Source of the DNA: Biscogniauxia marginata
Taxonomy: Eukaryota > Ascomycota > Sordariomycetes > Xylariales > Xylariaceae
Reading direction: 5' to 3'
Assembly (NCBI GenBank): GCA_022695795.1
Contig: MU404093.1
Location: forward strand, 62,001 to 126,000
Length of the DNA stretch: 64,000 bases
The notes under the pieces were generated by a model. It did not search any database. It saw only the letters and a program-made list of their open reading frames with translations, and had not been told where the DNA came from. Of this stretch, positions 32,490-42,374 are shown piece after piece (position 1 is the first letter of the stretch; each line of letters starts with the position of its first letter). The translations under genes and the position numbers were made by a program.

Positions 32490-34271
32490 ATGATGAAGTG
32501 GCCCGTCCTCTCTTTGACTTTTTCAGTCATCCGCTTTTGCGTGGCCCAGAATGGGGGTGATTACGATTTCATCATCGTCGGCGGAGGGGTAGCCGGCCTT
32601 GTCCTGGCCGACAGGCTGTCGGAAAATCCCGACCATACGGTCCTGCTGCTCGAGGCCGGGCCCGACCCCAGCGGCGATGCGCTGGTCAGCACGCCGGCGC
32701 TCTCCGGGTGGACGTGGCCCGGCAAGTACTCCTGGAACTTCACCGAGGTGCCCCAGCCGTCGCTCGGTGGCGCGTCGCCGCGGCTGCACCAAGGACACGC
32801 CTTCGGCGGCGGCTCGGCCATCAATTTCATGTCTTACTGCCGGGGCGCGCGGTCCGTCTTTGACGAGTGGGCCGACGTCTCCGGCATCGAGCAGCTTGGC
32901 TGGGACAGCATCGTGCACGACTTCCGCCGCAGTGCCAACCTGTTTGTCCCGGACCCGCTGCCCTACGAGCAGCCTGTCAATAAGTCCGTGTATAGCGGGG
33001 ACGGACCTGTCTCTGTTAGTTTCGACCGGCTAGATCGACTCTCGATGCTCGAGCCAGACTTCTGGAACGCCTGGTTGAACGATCCGCGACAGCCCGCGGA
33101 GCCGGCAGATCTGACGGGCGGCACGGGCATCGGGCTGGTCAAGGGCGGTCCCCATGCTGTTCGCAACTCGGACGGGACTCGCTCGTATGCGTGGCCTTCC
33201 TACGGCTATCGCGCCGCCGGTAGGCCCAACGCCAAGCTTCTCCACAGCTCTCGCGTCATAAAGATCAACTTCGGCGAGGGCAGTGGGGAAACTCCGAAAG
33301 CGGTCGGAGTGGACTATGTTCCAGATGGCGGCGCTTCTGTCGTTACCGCCACGGGCAGGGAGGTCATCGTCAGCGCCGGCGCCATCAACTCCCCGAGACT
33401 GCTGTTGTTGTCGGGGATCGGGCCGGAGAGCCACCTCCGCGACGTAGGCATACCGGTGGTGAAGGACAGTCCCGAGGTTGGGTCGAACCTGCGCGACCAC
33501 CACATGGTCGCGACCATCTTCCAGGTCCCGCCGGATATCATCACAGCATCGTCTCTTTTAACCAACGAGACACTGTTCGCAGCGCTCCAAGCCGAGTACC
33601 AAAGCACCGGCGGCGGGCCGCTGTCCGAGCCCGGGCCGCAATCGTCCGGATTCGTCACCGAGCGCGTCCCCGACGCCGTCCTGCGGGGCTTCGAGCCCGA
33701 AGCCGACGTGTCCTTCTACCTGGGCCTGCCCGCGGACCGGCCCATGCTGGCGTACCAGTACGCCGCGGCCTCGTTCCTGCCGCAGTTCGCCGACCTCAAC
33801 GCCGCGACGGCCTTCGTCGCCCTCGTCCAGCCCGAGGCGTCCGGCACGGTGCGGCTCGGCTCGCCGGACTGGCGCGACGACCCGCTCGTCGACACCAACT
33901 ACTTCGGCTCCGCCGCCGACCTGGCCGTCGCCCGGTACGGCTACGAGCGCCTGCTGAACGTCACGCGCTCCGGGCTGCTCGCCCGCGTCAACGTCGGCGA
34001 GGTGTTCCCCGGCCCCGACCTGACCACGTCCGAGGCCTTCCGCCAGATAGCGCAGACGTTCCACCACCCCGTCGGCAGCGTGGCGCTCGGCAGGGCCCTG
34101 GACTCCGGGTTCCGCGTGAAGGGCGTAGATGGCCTCCGTGTCGTCGACAGCAGCGCGTTTCCCGTCATCACGACCTGTCATACCCAGGCCTCTGTGTATG
34201 CGCTGGCGGAAGTGGCGGCTAGGATTGTGAAGGAATGCTCTTCACGGCAGGAATTTCGGTCGTCTCTGTAG
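32490..34271 (+). CDS. Secreted GMC-family FAD oxidoreductase
   Basis: This is an intronless gene of 593 residues. The start is the first of two adjacent ATGs at 32490. Residues 1-19 are a likely signal peptide ending FCVAQ. The FAD-binding dinucleotide motif is IIVGGGVAG (residues ~29-36) with the distal Glu in LLLEAGP. The GMC N-terminal signature includes GHAFGGGSAINFMSYCRG, and the second signature GAINSPRLLLLSGIG is at about 297-311. The catalytic His is in FHHPVGS (~523-529), and the second catalytic position is the His of CHTQAS (~561). Members oxidise alcohols such as glucose, aryl alcohols or biosynthetic intermediates. Length is normal for the family. It lies just upstream of a decayed PKS-NRPS fragment, so it may be a leftover tailoring enzyme, but a lignocellulose-related role is equally possible. 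Confidence 0.92.
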   Translation: MMKWPVLSLTFSVIRFCVAQNGGDYDFIIVGGGVAGLVLADRLSENPDHTVLLLEAGPDPSGDALVSTPALSGWTWPGKYSWNFTEVPQPSLGGASPRLHQGHAFGGGSAINFMSYCRGARSVFDEWADVSGIEQLGWDSIVHDFRRSANLFVPDPLPYEQPVNKSVYSGDGPVSVSFDRLDRLSMLEPDFWNAWLNDPRQPAEPADLTGGTGIGLVKGGPHAVRNSDGTRSYAWPSYGYRAAGRPNAKLLHSSRVIKINFGEGSGETPKAVGVDYVPDGGASVVTATGREVIVSAGAINSPRLLLLSGIGPESHLRDVGIPVVKDSPEVGSNLRDHHMVATIFQVPPDIITASSLLTNETLFAALQAEYQSTGGGPLSEPGPQSSGFVTERVPDAVLRGFEPEADVSFYLGLPADRPMLAYQYAAASFLPQFADLNAATAFVALVQPEASGTVRLGSPDWRDDPLVDTNYFGSAADLAVARYGYERLLNVTRSGLLARVNVGEVFPGPDLTTSEAFRQIAQTFHHPVGSVALGRALDSGFRVKGVDGLRVVDSSAFPVITTCHTQASVYALAEVAARIVKECSSRQEFRSSL

Positions 34272-34577
34272 TGATCGGGGCCTCTGATGCTTCGTTTGTA
34301 CTTGGATGACCGGGGGCGAAGTCGAACATGCGGCACGGTGATGTTCTTTGTTCTCTCTTGTATATATAATATATTATTTGATTTTGCATATATACTAGGG
34401 GTTTAATGACTTAATATAGTGCTTAGTAGCACCAAGAACGCCGCTGTCGTCGTCCATGTGAGTCGTGGGTGATATTGGCGTTGGGAGGGAAAGCTAGTGA
34501 ATTAAAAGATACTAGGCGAAATTGCAATGCTATCAAAATTCCTATTTCATAAGTCAGGCTAGTATGAAATCTGCGTC

Positions 34578-36529
34578 GTTTAGAGTTGCCGGACCTCGTG
34601 TTGCTGGATTGCTATGGTCCTACAGAAATATCGTGTGCAGCAACGTTCCAAATCATATCTCTGAAGTCCGGTTCTGAAGGTTTTAGTGTGTCTGGCACGG
34701 TTGGCAAGACCATTTCGAATACTTCCATCTACTTCGTTGGTAACGGCGTGCCACCTGGGTTCCCCGGAGAAATATGCATTGGGGGTCGTGGCGTCGCCAA
34801 AGATTACCTCGACGTGCAGCTCAACTCAGCGAAATTCGGTCCTGATCCGTCTGCAGATCCGGATGATCAATCACGAAGATGGAGTATCATGTATAAGACC
34901 GGAGACAAGGGTTTCCTACGAGGGGATGGTTCACTCGCATTCCTAAGCCGGACTGACGGCGACTGCCTCTTCAAACTTCGAGGCCTATGCATCGAGCTCA
35001 ATGTAATCTTACACACAGTACAAAGGTCTCTAGCTGATGCGGTGGTAACAGTCCGTAACCAACCTGAGTTTCTCATAGCTCATATCGTGGTTGCACAAGG
35101 GCAGCATTTGGACCAGACTAGGCTTTGTACCGGTCTCCCGCTACCTCGCTATGTGGTTCCGTCAATGATAATGGCTATAGATCGACTACCAGCTACACCA
35201 AATGGAAAGGTTGATAGGAAAGCGGTAGATGATCTCTCAATTCCAGAAAGAAATAACGAGACAGGCACGAGAGACCCTCTCACCGTACCCGAGGGTGAGC
35301 TACGGCTAATCTGGAGAGACGTTCTCAGCGAAACCGCTGGTACTGCCGACATCCGAGAAGACACAGATTTCTTCACGACAGGGGCAGTTCGCTCCCACTA
35401 GTTAGACTGAAGAACGAGCTTAGGGAGAGGCCGAGCGTTGAAATAGAACTACAGGACCCTTACCAGTCCAGCACACTGGGAAGAATGGCTAGGGTGACGG
35501 GCCAGGAAAAAAGCCAACTTGTCACCGACACATTCAACTGGGAAGCGGAAGCGGAAATTCCCAGCCATGTCTTAGAAGCTGCTCGATCACAAGACACATC
35601 TGTGTCTTCGCTGCCTCGATATCACCACCGCCAAATAGTGCTCACGGGAGTAACGGGATTCCTAGGATCTGAGATATTCCGGTATCTGATTAAGGACGAC
35701 GATGTAGCCAAAAAAAAAAAAAAAATACACTGCGTAGAGGTACCACCAACCAGCAAGCATAAGCTTCCGTCCGATAACAAGGTGGTCGCACATGTTGGCA
35801 GTCTCCTGAGTCCCAACTTGGGCCAAGCACAAAGTGAACTGCAAGAATTGCAATCTTGCTTGGACCAGGTGATTCATGCAGGAGCTCAAGGACATTGCCT
35901 GAATAACTAATCCTCGGTGCGGCAAGCGAACCTCCTCTCAGCTCAGTTCCTAGCCACCACGGCACTTCCCTGACGAGCACCGCTACACTACATTTTGTCA
36001 GCGCGTGATCCTCCAGTCAGGCAAGTATGCCATGCCTCCCGTCTCAATGGCACAACATCCGCCGCCGACAGACGGATCGCAGGGTTTGGCTTCATCCAAG
36101 TGGGCGAGTGAGCGGTTTCTAGAAGCCGTTGCGCGCACTACGGGTCTCCCTGTCGCCGTCCACCGGCACTGTTCCGTGATTGGAGATCGCGCACTACTCG
36201 ATGACGCCATGAAATCAGTAGTTTGATACTTGTTGTTGAGGTCGTAAGGCTTTAGACGTGCTGGCGGTGGCAGGTGAGATTGCGAACAGCTCTGTTGCAA
36301 AGACGAACTGTTCTGGTCACGACGGTTCTAATCTTGTTTCATTCCGCCACCACAGCAGCTCGCACAACGGATGGGGGAGCTGCATGGCGGGAAATTTGAG
36401 AAAATCAGCATGGATGAGTGGCTCCAGGTTGCGGTTGAACTCGGTATAGAGGATTTGATTGTGAGTTACTTGAAGGCCAACGTGGCTACCGGAGCCAAGT
36501 TGGAATTCTCCTACTCCGGGGTGGAATAG
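34578..36529 (+). pseudogene. Decayed 3' end of a PKS-NRPS-type synthetase (A half, carrier, reductase)
   Basis: Translated fragments match, in order, the C-terminal half of an adenylation domain, a carrier domain and a terminal thioester reductase. The adenylation part has CYGPTEIS, GEICIGGRGVAKDYL, YKTGDKG, FKLRGLCIEL and PNGKVDRKA (34586-35230). The reductase part has an NAD(P)-binding LTGVTGFLGSE (35640), a PPVSMAQHPPP segment (36036) and the family C-terminus to 36529. It is broken in several places: a frameshift at about 35385-35400 exactly at the carrier-domain serine site, a 16-base A-run (35710-35725) inside the reductase, in-frame stops at 35908 and 35971, another frameshift near 36000, and an interruption around 36227-36350. 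Everything upstream of the middle of the adenylation domain is missing. No product can be made from this copy, and the original product is unknown. Confidence 0.88.
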
Positions 36530-37194
36530 GTAAACGAAAAGGTTTGATGGGCACGGTAGAAGTAACTGTAGATAATATTTCATTACCTAGCTGCCATTAA
36601 TGATAACATCCAACCAACAGAAACAGAGGCGAGATGGAACAACGCAAAATGAGAGACCTAAAGTAAGATGATGGCCTGGTCTATACGAACGTAGTGATTC
36701 GTGACGATAGTACAAAATAGCTTGCCGTAATTTGCTTAACGAAGTTGGAGTAAGGGGCGTCATAACGGGTTAGTGGATGTGGTCAAAGCTCCCAAGCTAT
36801 GTGCACTAGGCGACTAGGTAGTGTAATCAGATACGTACCTTTCTCGATGCAGGCGGCCTTGGTGGGTAAATTCGAGTTCACCGCCCTCACACCGCCTTTG
36901 GAAGATTGATCCGGCAGAATCCATGACAATGCAGCCAATCAACCCTTTATTCACACGGGAAGGGGATCAACTAATGAATCCCTGTCATTGTCCTTGTTCG
37001 TGTCCCAGCCGCGTCTAATAAATCCGTTCCACTAAAGTACCGACAACCCACAAGCGAGCTTCGGTTGACCAGATACTTCCTATGCCATTCCCCCCGAGCA
37101 CTGAAATATCAAGACTTATCCTGCATCCTTTGTCTCTTGCCCTGCTTGTCTGATTCCCACATGGCGCAATCATAACCACCGCTTGCTGATCGCA
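36530..37194. other. Spacer and leader upstream of GLE1
   Basis: No gene is recognised. The leader of GLE1 contains a very short upstream ORF, ATG at 37161 to TAA at 37175 (four codons), 19 bases before the main ATG. Confidence 0.5.
37161..37175 (+). promoter_or_regulatory. Minimal upstream ORF in the GLE1 leader
   Basis: The frame ATG GCG CAA TCA TAA encodes four residues and has a fair start context (cacATGGC). It ends 19 bases before the GLE1 ATG, close enough to reduce initiation there. Confidence 0.5.
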
Positions 37195-38894
37195 ATGGCT
37201 GGTTCCTCGCCAGCCCCACGGAGATCACGCCAATGGTCGAGTCCTACCCGCAACCGACTGTCCGATTTATTGTCTGAAAACCGACACACCGAGCTCAGTC
37301 ACCAAGATGCCCTTGCTGCAGCACAGGCCGAGCACGAGCGCGTCAGGGAGACGGCCATAAGGGTCTACCACGAACATGCATTGCAGGAGGAGCAGAAGAG
37401 GCTGCAGGAGCAGGAAGACAGGATACGCCTCCAACAGAAGAGAGAGGAGGAGCGCATACGCACAGAGCAACGATTGAGGGCAGAGGAGGAGCGATTACGG
37501 GCTCTCAAGGCGAAGACCGTTCCGAAACTGCCACCGGAGGCACCGCCCCTAGAGCTTCCAGCTACCGTCGCCAGAGTAAACGGTTCTGCTGCTCCGAACC
37601 AACATCAAGCAGGTCTAGCAGGTCTCGTCTCCCCACAAACCCAAACTGCGACAAGCGCGAAGCCGTCGCCCTTTGGGATCTTGCAAGACGCTTCCAAAAA
37701 TACCCCAGGCCCTCATGTCAACGGTGTTAAAGTCACTCAGCCAGCTCTAGCCAATCCATTTCAGCAACAGCCGACTCAATCTCTGGGGAAACCATCACCG
37801 TTCTCACAACCTGCTGCAGCGAATCCCTTCGCAAAACTAGCACCCTCTCAGCAGAATGGCGCGGTCCAGGTACCTCCGAAACCTGTTGCTCCTAGTCCGG
37901 AAAAAGATCGATATGTCGAAATACACCAGAATCTGAAGAAGCTACGTGCTTCATTGGCGCAAGAAGCCAAGTCATCTCCGCCTCTAAAAACCCGGGTGGG
38001 AGATATGAGGCGAGAATTGAGGAAGAATATGGGCCAGCTAGTAAGCGAAAAGGGAGGAAACAAGAAACAGGTCGGTGTCTACGCTCAAGAGTATATTAAC
38101 CCAACTAATCCAAGTAGATCGCTGCGATTCAGGCGCTGTTGAACGAATCACTTAGTGGCGCTGTACCAAGTTCACCGGTAAACCCGTTAGACTATATTAC
38201 AGACAAGCGAGAGCCGGTAGACGGAGCGATACATAATGAGCCGCATCTACCGTCACTCTTCATCTACCTACTCAACCACTTCGCCAAAGCCGTCATCAAC
38301 CAATTCATCAATGAATGCGGAGCTCAACCAAAAACTGCTGACCCCATCGGCGTCTTGACAGCCATGGTGTTCTCCAATAAGGCCTACCTGTGGCGCGGCA
38401 AAACACTTATAGATATCCTCATGGCCAAATTTCGCGTGGTCTGTCCCGTACTCTTCGGGTACCGAGGCAGCGAGAAGACAGAGCAGGGCCGTCTTCGGCT
38501 AGGGTGGAAGAAGGACGGACCGGGTTGGACGCCCGAACAACAGCATAGTGATCGCATGAAAGGTCTAGGAGTAGGGTACGCGGCTATCGCTCTGCGAGAC
38601 TTCTCGAAATCCCCCAACACGAATCCATGGCCGCCGTCGAAATACTGGACAAGTCTAGCGAGAATCGTCAACACTCCGCCAGCTGAAATATCCAATACTC
38701 AGTGTGTAGTGCTGAGAGCTATGATCGAGATATATGAGGAACGGTTCCTCAACTTCTACGGGAGCGCAGCCATTGCTGCTCTCCGGAAAGCACTGGTGGA
38801 ATTTCCGAACAAAGCTCAGGACAAGACACCGGCCGTGTCAGGTTTACAGGTACTAGCATCGATCTTGAAAAGGGATATAGGACTTGAATTGTAA
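37195..38894 (+). CDS. GLE1: GLE1 nucleoporin / mRNA export activator
   Basis: Exons 37195-38070 and 38118-38894 join in phase 0 across a 47-nt intron, giving 550 residues. The start is ATG 37195; the frame is open upstream but has no other in-frame ATG. The N-terminal third has a highly charged Glu/Arg/Gln coiled coil (residues ~45-110), then a linker with short LANPFQQQ and AANPFAKL motifs. The C-terminal GLE1 domain (~235-550) is a helical repeat recognised from MVFSNKAYLWRGKTLIDILMAKF, CPVLFGYRG and the ending LASILKRDIGLEL. GLE1, with inositol hexakisphosphate, activates the helicase Dbp5 at the cytoplasmic face of the nuclear pore to release exported mRNA. The gene converges with TLG1, their stops being under 300 bases apart. 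Confidence 0.93.
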
Positions 38895-39178
38895 CGAATC
38901 TGGATGACGGGCTCGAGGACGGCGTTTGGAATCATTATATTGGTATTCAAGTCAATCAACATGGGAGGGCGTCTAGAAGCCCTTCTGATAAAGCTGTATT
39001 ATTTGCCAGCATGATAATGTGTTCGTTTAGAATATACCCATCGGGGATGGTGGTCTTACAGTATAAAAAAAAAAAATATGAAAGCATCGTGGACGCGTAA
39101 TTGATGAGTCTAACCCAAAATCTTCTTTAAAAAAAACAACTTCGCTTGTACCGTTATCGTGCCGTCCCAATTTCTATT

Positions 39179-40095
39179 TTACAACACTAGCAGCAGGACC
39201 AGTAGTATAATCAGAACCATGATCAGCACGGCAATGCAGCAGCTGCTGTACCGGTCCTCGTTCTTCCGCATGACGTAGCCGAGCTTCTGCACGCCCGTCT
39301 GCAGCCTCCCGCCGACGCGGTCCGCCAGGCTGTCCACCGTCTCGAGCATCTCGCGCTGCTCCTCGAGCTCGCGGCCCATGTCGTCGGCCTGCCGCCGCAG
39401 GTTGCCGACCGTCACGAAGACGCCGTCGAGCTGCTGGTCCTGGTCGCGCATCATCTGCAGCTGCTGGCGGTGCTCGAACTCGGCGTAGCTGTCGTCGCCG
39501 TCATTGCCCGTCGTCCCGTCCTCGACCGCGAACGCGTTCGGGTCCGGCAGGTCTTCGTTGGCGGCCGCGCGGGCCTTGGCCGCAGCCGTCGTCGTCGTCG
39601 CCGTCGAGCCCTTCTTGCCGGAAGTAGTAGTGGAAGTAGTAGTAGTGGCGGCCAAGAGCTCCTCGCGCATGTCCTCGATCTCGCCCCCGACTTCTTGCAC
39701 GAGGCGCTTGCGCCGCGTCACCTCGTGCGACGACAGCCCGTACTGCGAGGGGTCCGACTCGGCGGCGCGCACGGCCTCGATCAGGTCGGCGAGGTCCTCG
39801 GCAAGGGCGCCGAGCGCAGATTCGAGGTCTGCCCGCGCTGAGGCGAGCTCGGGCGAGGACGAGGTCGAGGTCGAGGAGCCGTGGCCCGCGTGCAGGCTGC
39901 GGATGCGCAGGTACGAGGCGAAGAGCGGCCGGGCGGTTTGCATCTGCGCGAGGACATCTCTGGACGGTGGCGGTATGTGGTTAGGTATATATGATAGGTA
40001 GGTAGCTGGGTAGGTAGGTAGGTAATTAATTAGTCTGTTGAGGCTTACTGCTGGACTTGGAGGAACGGGTCCTCCTCGTTAGTTGAGGACATCAT
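39179..40095 (-). CDS. TLG1: Qc-SNARE of the TLG1/syntaxin-6 type
   Basis: Exon 1 is 40049-40095 and exon 2 is 39179-39959 on the minus strand, joined in frame to 275 residues. The short first exon encodes MMSSTNEEDPFLQVQQ, the usual DPF-x-QVQ start of syntaxin-6 relatives. The N-terminal helical domain spans residues ~10-110. An Ala/Thr-rich linker is followed by the SNARE motif (~185-245), with the central Gln in ELEEQREMLETVD. The tail anchor is the Cys-containing hydrophobic stretch at the end (SSCCIAVLIMVLIILLVLLLVL region). The protein should act in fusion of endosome-derived vesicles with the late Golgi. The 89-nt intron contains a TAGGTAGG run. The two adjacent start ATGs are equivalent. 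Confidence 0.92.
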
Positions 40096-40601
40096 CCTGC
40101 CGACTCGATGGTGGTAGTCTGTCTAATCGGATTCATCTACCGGCTACATTTGTGCTCCGCCGAGCAAGCGAGGATCCTCAATTGGGAAAACAGAAAGAGA
40201 GAGTATGTGTGTGTGTTGGTTGTATGAGATTTGTACAAAGTCATAGATTTTTTGTTTAATAAAGGGATGCGATTGCGATAATGAGGCTGCAATGCGGGAA
40301 TGACGTGGAATTGTAGCTGAGGGCCACGGGAGCTGAGGGTGAGGGTCGGACAGATGCCGCCAACGGGAACTTGCATTAAAGCAAAAATAAATTAACCTAA
40401 AAGTTAGCATAATTTCAAGGGACTCGGTTAATGCATACATTTTTCAGGACCTTCACTATGTCCATTCAATACGTCCACCACAGATCTTAAGGCAGTGAGT
40501 AAAGTATCCAACTATCACCAACTTCGACTAACTGTGTAGTAATTCATATTAAGAGAGGTCCGAAATATGATTGACTCATAATCTCTTTTCAAAATTTCGT
40601 C
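40096..40601. promoter_or_regulatory. Shared divergent promoter region, TLG1 and METTL25-like gene
   Basis: About 500 bases separate the two head-to-head starts. No TATA box was picked out. The stretch is moderately AT-rich near the right-hand gene. Confidence 0.45.
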
Positions 40602-42374
40602 ATGATACCCTCGAAGCCTCTGCCTTATCCAGATTGCTGGAGCAGTCCTGACGAATATGTCGAAAATCTTCTAGACTTTGCGACAACTTCAGACACATTC
40701 CAAATCTTATGCGGAGGCGTGCACATCTTGGACTTCTTCACCAGTGAGCCGAGCCTATATAGTGCCGCCGTGCCGCAAGAATGGCAACTCTATCTCTTGC
40801 AGTGCAGTCCCACGAGGCTCTTAGACCTCCTCATGAGGGACGACTTGGATTCGCTCCCGGATCCCCAGCCGCCGGAGAGCTTGATGAGATACATTAGAGA
40901 CATAAGGAGGCTTTCGTTGGCGCGCGAGTTCTCTACGAATACCGAGAAATTGCCTAAGCTCACGCGGCAGGTCTCGGTCGGCATGAAGCCCAAGAAGATG
41001 CACGAGGTGAGGAGTTTCGCGAGCTACGTGAACAGCCTAGCAGATGACATTGCTGCCGAGCAACAAGAGGATATCACACATTTCGTCGACTTTGGCAGTG
41101 GTCAGAACTACCTCGGCCGTGCGCTGGCCAGCGTCCCGTACAACAAGCAAATCGTCGCCGTGGAGGGCAGGGAGCACAATATCCTCGGAGCCAAGGAACT
41201 CGACATGCTTGCCGGGGTCATCGACAAGCCGAGAGTGATGCGGAACAAAAAGCTCTATTTGCGGCAGCTTGATAGTATGATCCCAGAGAACCAACTGGAT
41301 CAGAAGGCGTTAAATCGGGCTTCCAAGCCCGTAAAGATCGCCGACGGCTACGAGGCGGACCTCGGTCCCACGAATATATCTGATTCTGTGTATACCCCTG
41401 AAGATGGAAAAGGCTTCATACGCTATGTTGAAGGCAGACTGGAGTCGGGCGACCTAAGCGACGTCGTCAGCCAGTTGGAGCGGTCGCCCTCCGGCGAGGA
41501 CCAGGACCAGAAAAGCTTGCGTCTAATGGCAATATCAATACACAGCTGCGGGAACCTATCGCACCACGGCATACGCTCGCTAATCCTCAACCCGCGGGTT
41601 CGGGCGATCGCCATTGTCGGCTGCTGCTACAACCTCATGACGGAGAAGCTCGGGCCCCCGACCTACAAGCACCCCTACATGCGGCCTAGCCTCCAGGCCC
41701 TCAACGGCCGCGTGATCAGGGAATCCGCGAGGCGCGACCCCCAGGGTTTCCCCATGAGCGACCGCCTGAGCGCCTACGAGGGCGCCGGGGTCCGTCTCAA
41801 CATCACCGCCCGCATGATGGCGTGCCAGGCGCCGCAGAACTGGACCGAGGCCGAGAGCGACGGCTTCTTCACCAGGCACTTCTTCCGCGCGGTGCTGCAG
41901 AAGATGTTCCTCGACCGCGGGGTCATCACGAAGGTCTACCACGCCGGGGGCGGCCCGCCCGAGAGCAGTCCCTTCGACGCGAGCACCGACCCGGTCGTCA
42001 TCGGCTCCCTGCGCAAGCCCTGCTACGGGTCGTTCGCGGCGTACGTGCGCGGGGCCGTCGCCAAGCTGACCGCGGCCTCCCCCGAGCACCGCGGGCACCG
42101 CGACGTCATCCGCGAGAAGATGGCCGACGTCACGGACGAGGAGATCGCCCGGTACGAGGCCGCGTACGCGCCCAGGAGGAGGGAGATCAGCGCCGTCTGG
42201 ACCCTGATGGCGTTCAGCGCCGTCGTGACCGAGTCCCTGATCGTGACCGACCGCTGGCTGTTCCTCCGGCAGCATTCCGACCTGGTGCAGCACTGCTGGG
42301 CCGAGACCGTTTTCGACTACCGGGAGAGCCCCCGGAACCTAGTCGTCGTGGGGATAAAACGGCCGACTCGATAA
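40602..42374 (+). CDS. METTL25/RRNAD1-like methyltransferase-domain protein
   Basis: This single-exon gene of 590 residues starts at ATG 40602. A Rossmann methyltransferase core is visible. The SAM motif I is HFVDFGSGQNYLGRALA (residues ~160-176), followed by an acidic strand end (IVAVEGRE). Later come SIHSCGNLSHHGIRSL, at the position of the family's H-x-C-G-D-L motif, and AIVGCCYNLMTEK, the characteristic G-C-C-Y segment. The N-terminal 100 residues form a helical cap, and the C-terminal 250 residues are typical for this family. The expected Asp of the HxCGDL motif is Asn here. Human relatives have been linked to RNA or ribosome-associated methylation, but the substrate of the fungal protein is unknown. 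Strong GC-rich codon use appears in the last third. Confidence 0.86.
   Translation: MIPSKPLPYPDCWSSPDEYVENLLDFATTSDTFQILCGGVHILDFFTSEPSLYSAAVPQEWQLYLLQCSPTRLLDLLMRDDLDSLPDPQPPESLMRYIRDIRRLSLAREFSTNTEKLPKLTRQVSVGMKPKKMHEVRSFASYVNSLADDIAAEQQEDITHFVDFGSGQNYLGRALASVPYNKQIVAVEGREHNILGAKELDMLAGVIDKPRVMRNKKLYLRQLDSMIPENQLDQKALNRASKPVKIADGYEADLGPTNISDSVYTPEDGKGFIRYVEGRLESGDLSDVVSQLERSPSGEDQDQKSLRLMAISIHSCGNLSHHGIRSLILNPRVRAIAIVGCCYNLMTEKLGPPTYKHPYMRPSLQALNGRVIRESARRDPQGFPMSDRLSAYEGAGVRLNITARMMACQAPQNWTEAESDGFFTRHFFRAVLQKMFLDRGVITKVYHAGGGPPESSPFDASTDPVVIGSLRKPCYGSFAAYVRGAVAKLTAASPEHRGHRDVIREKMADVTDEEIARYEAAYAPRRREISAVWTLMAFSAVVTESLIVTDRWLFLRQHSDLVQHCWAETVFDYRESPRNLVVVGIKRPTR

Noticed and set aside
33558..34181. 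207-codon minus-strand frame within the GMC gene
   Set aside because: It is an antisense shadow with no motifs.
41580..42293. 237-codon minus-strand frame opposite the METTL25-like gene, and a 264-codon plus-strand frame at 41822
   Set aside because: Both are by-products of high GC3 codon use in the real gene.
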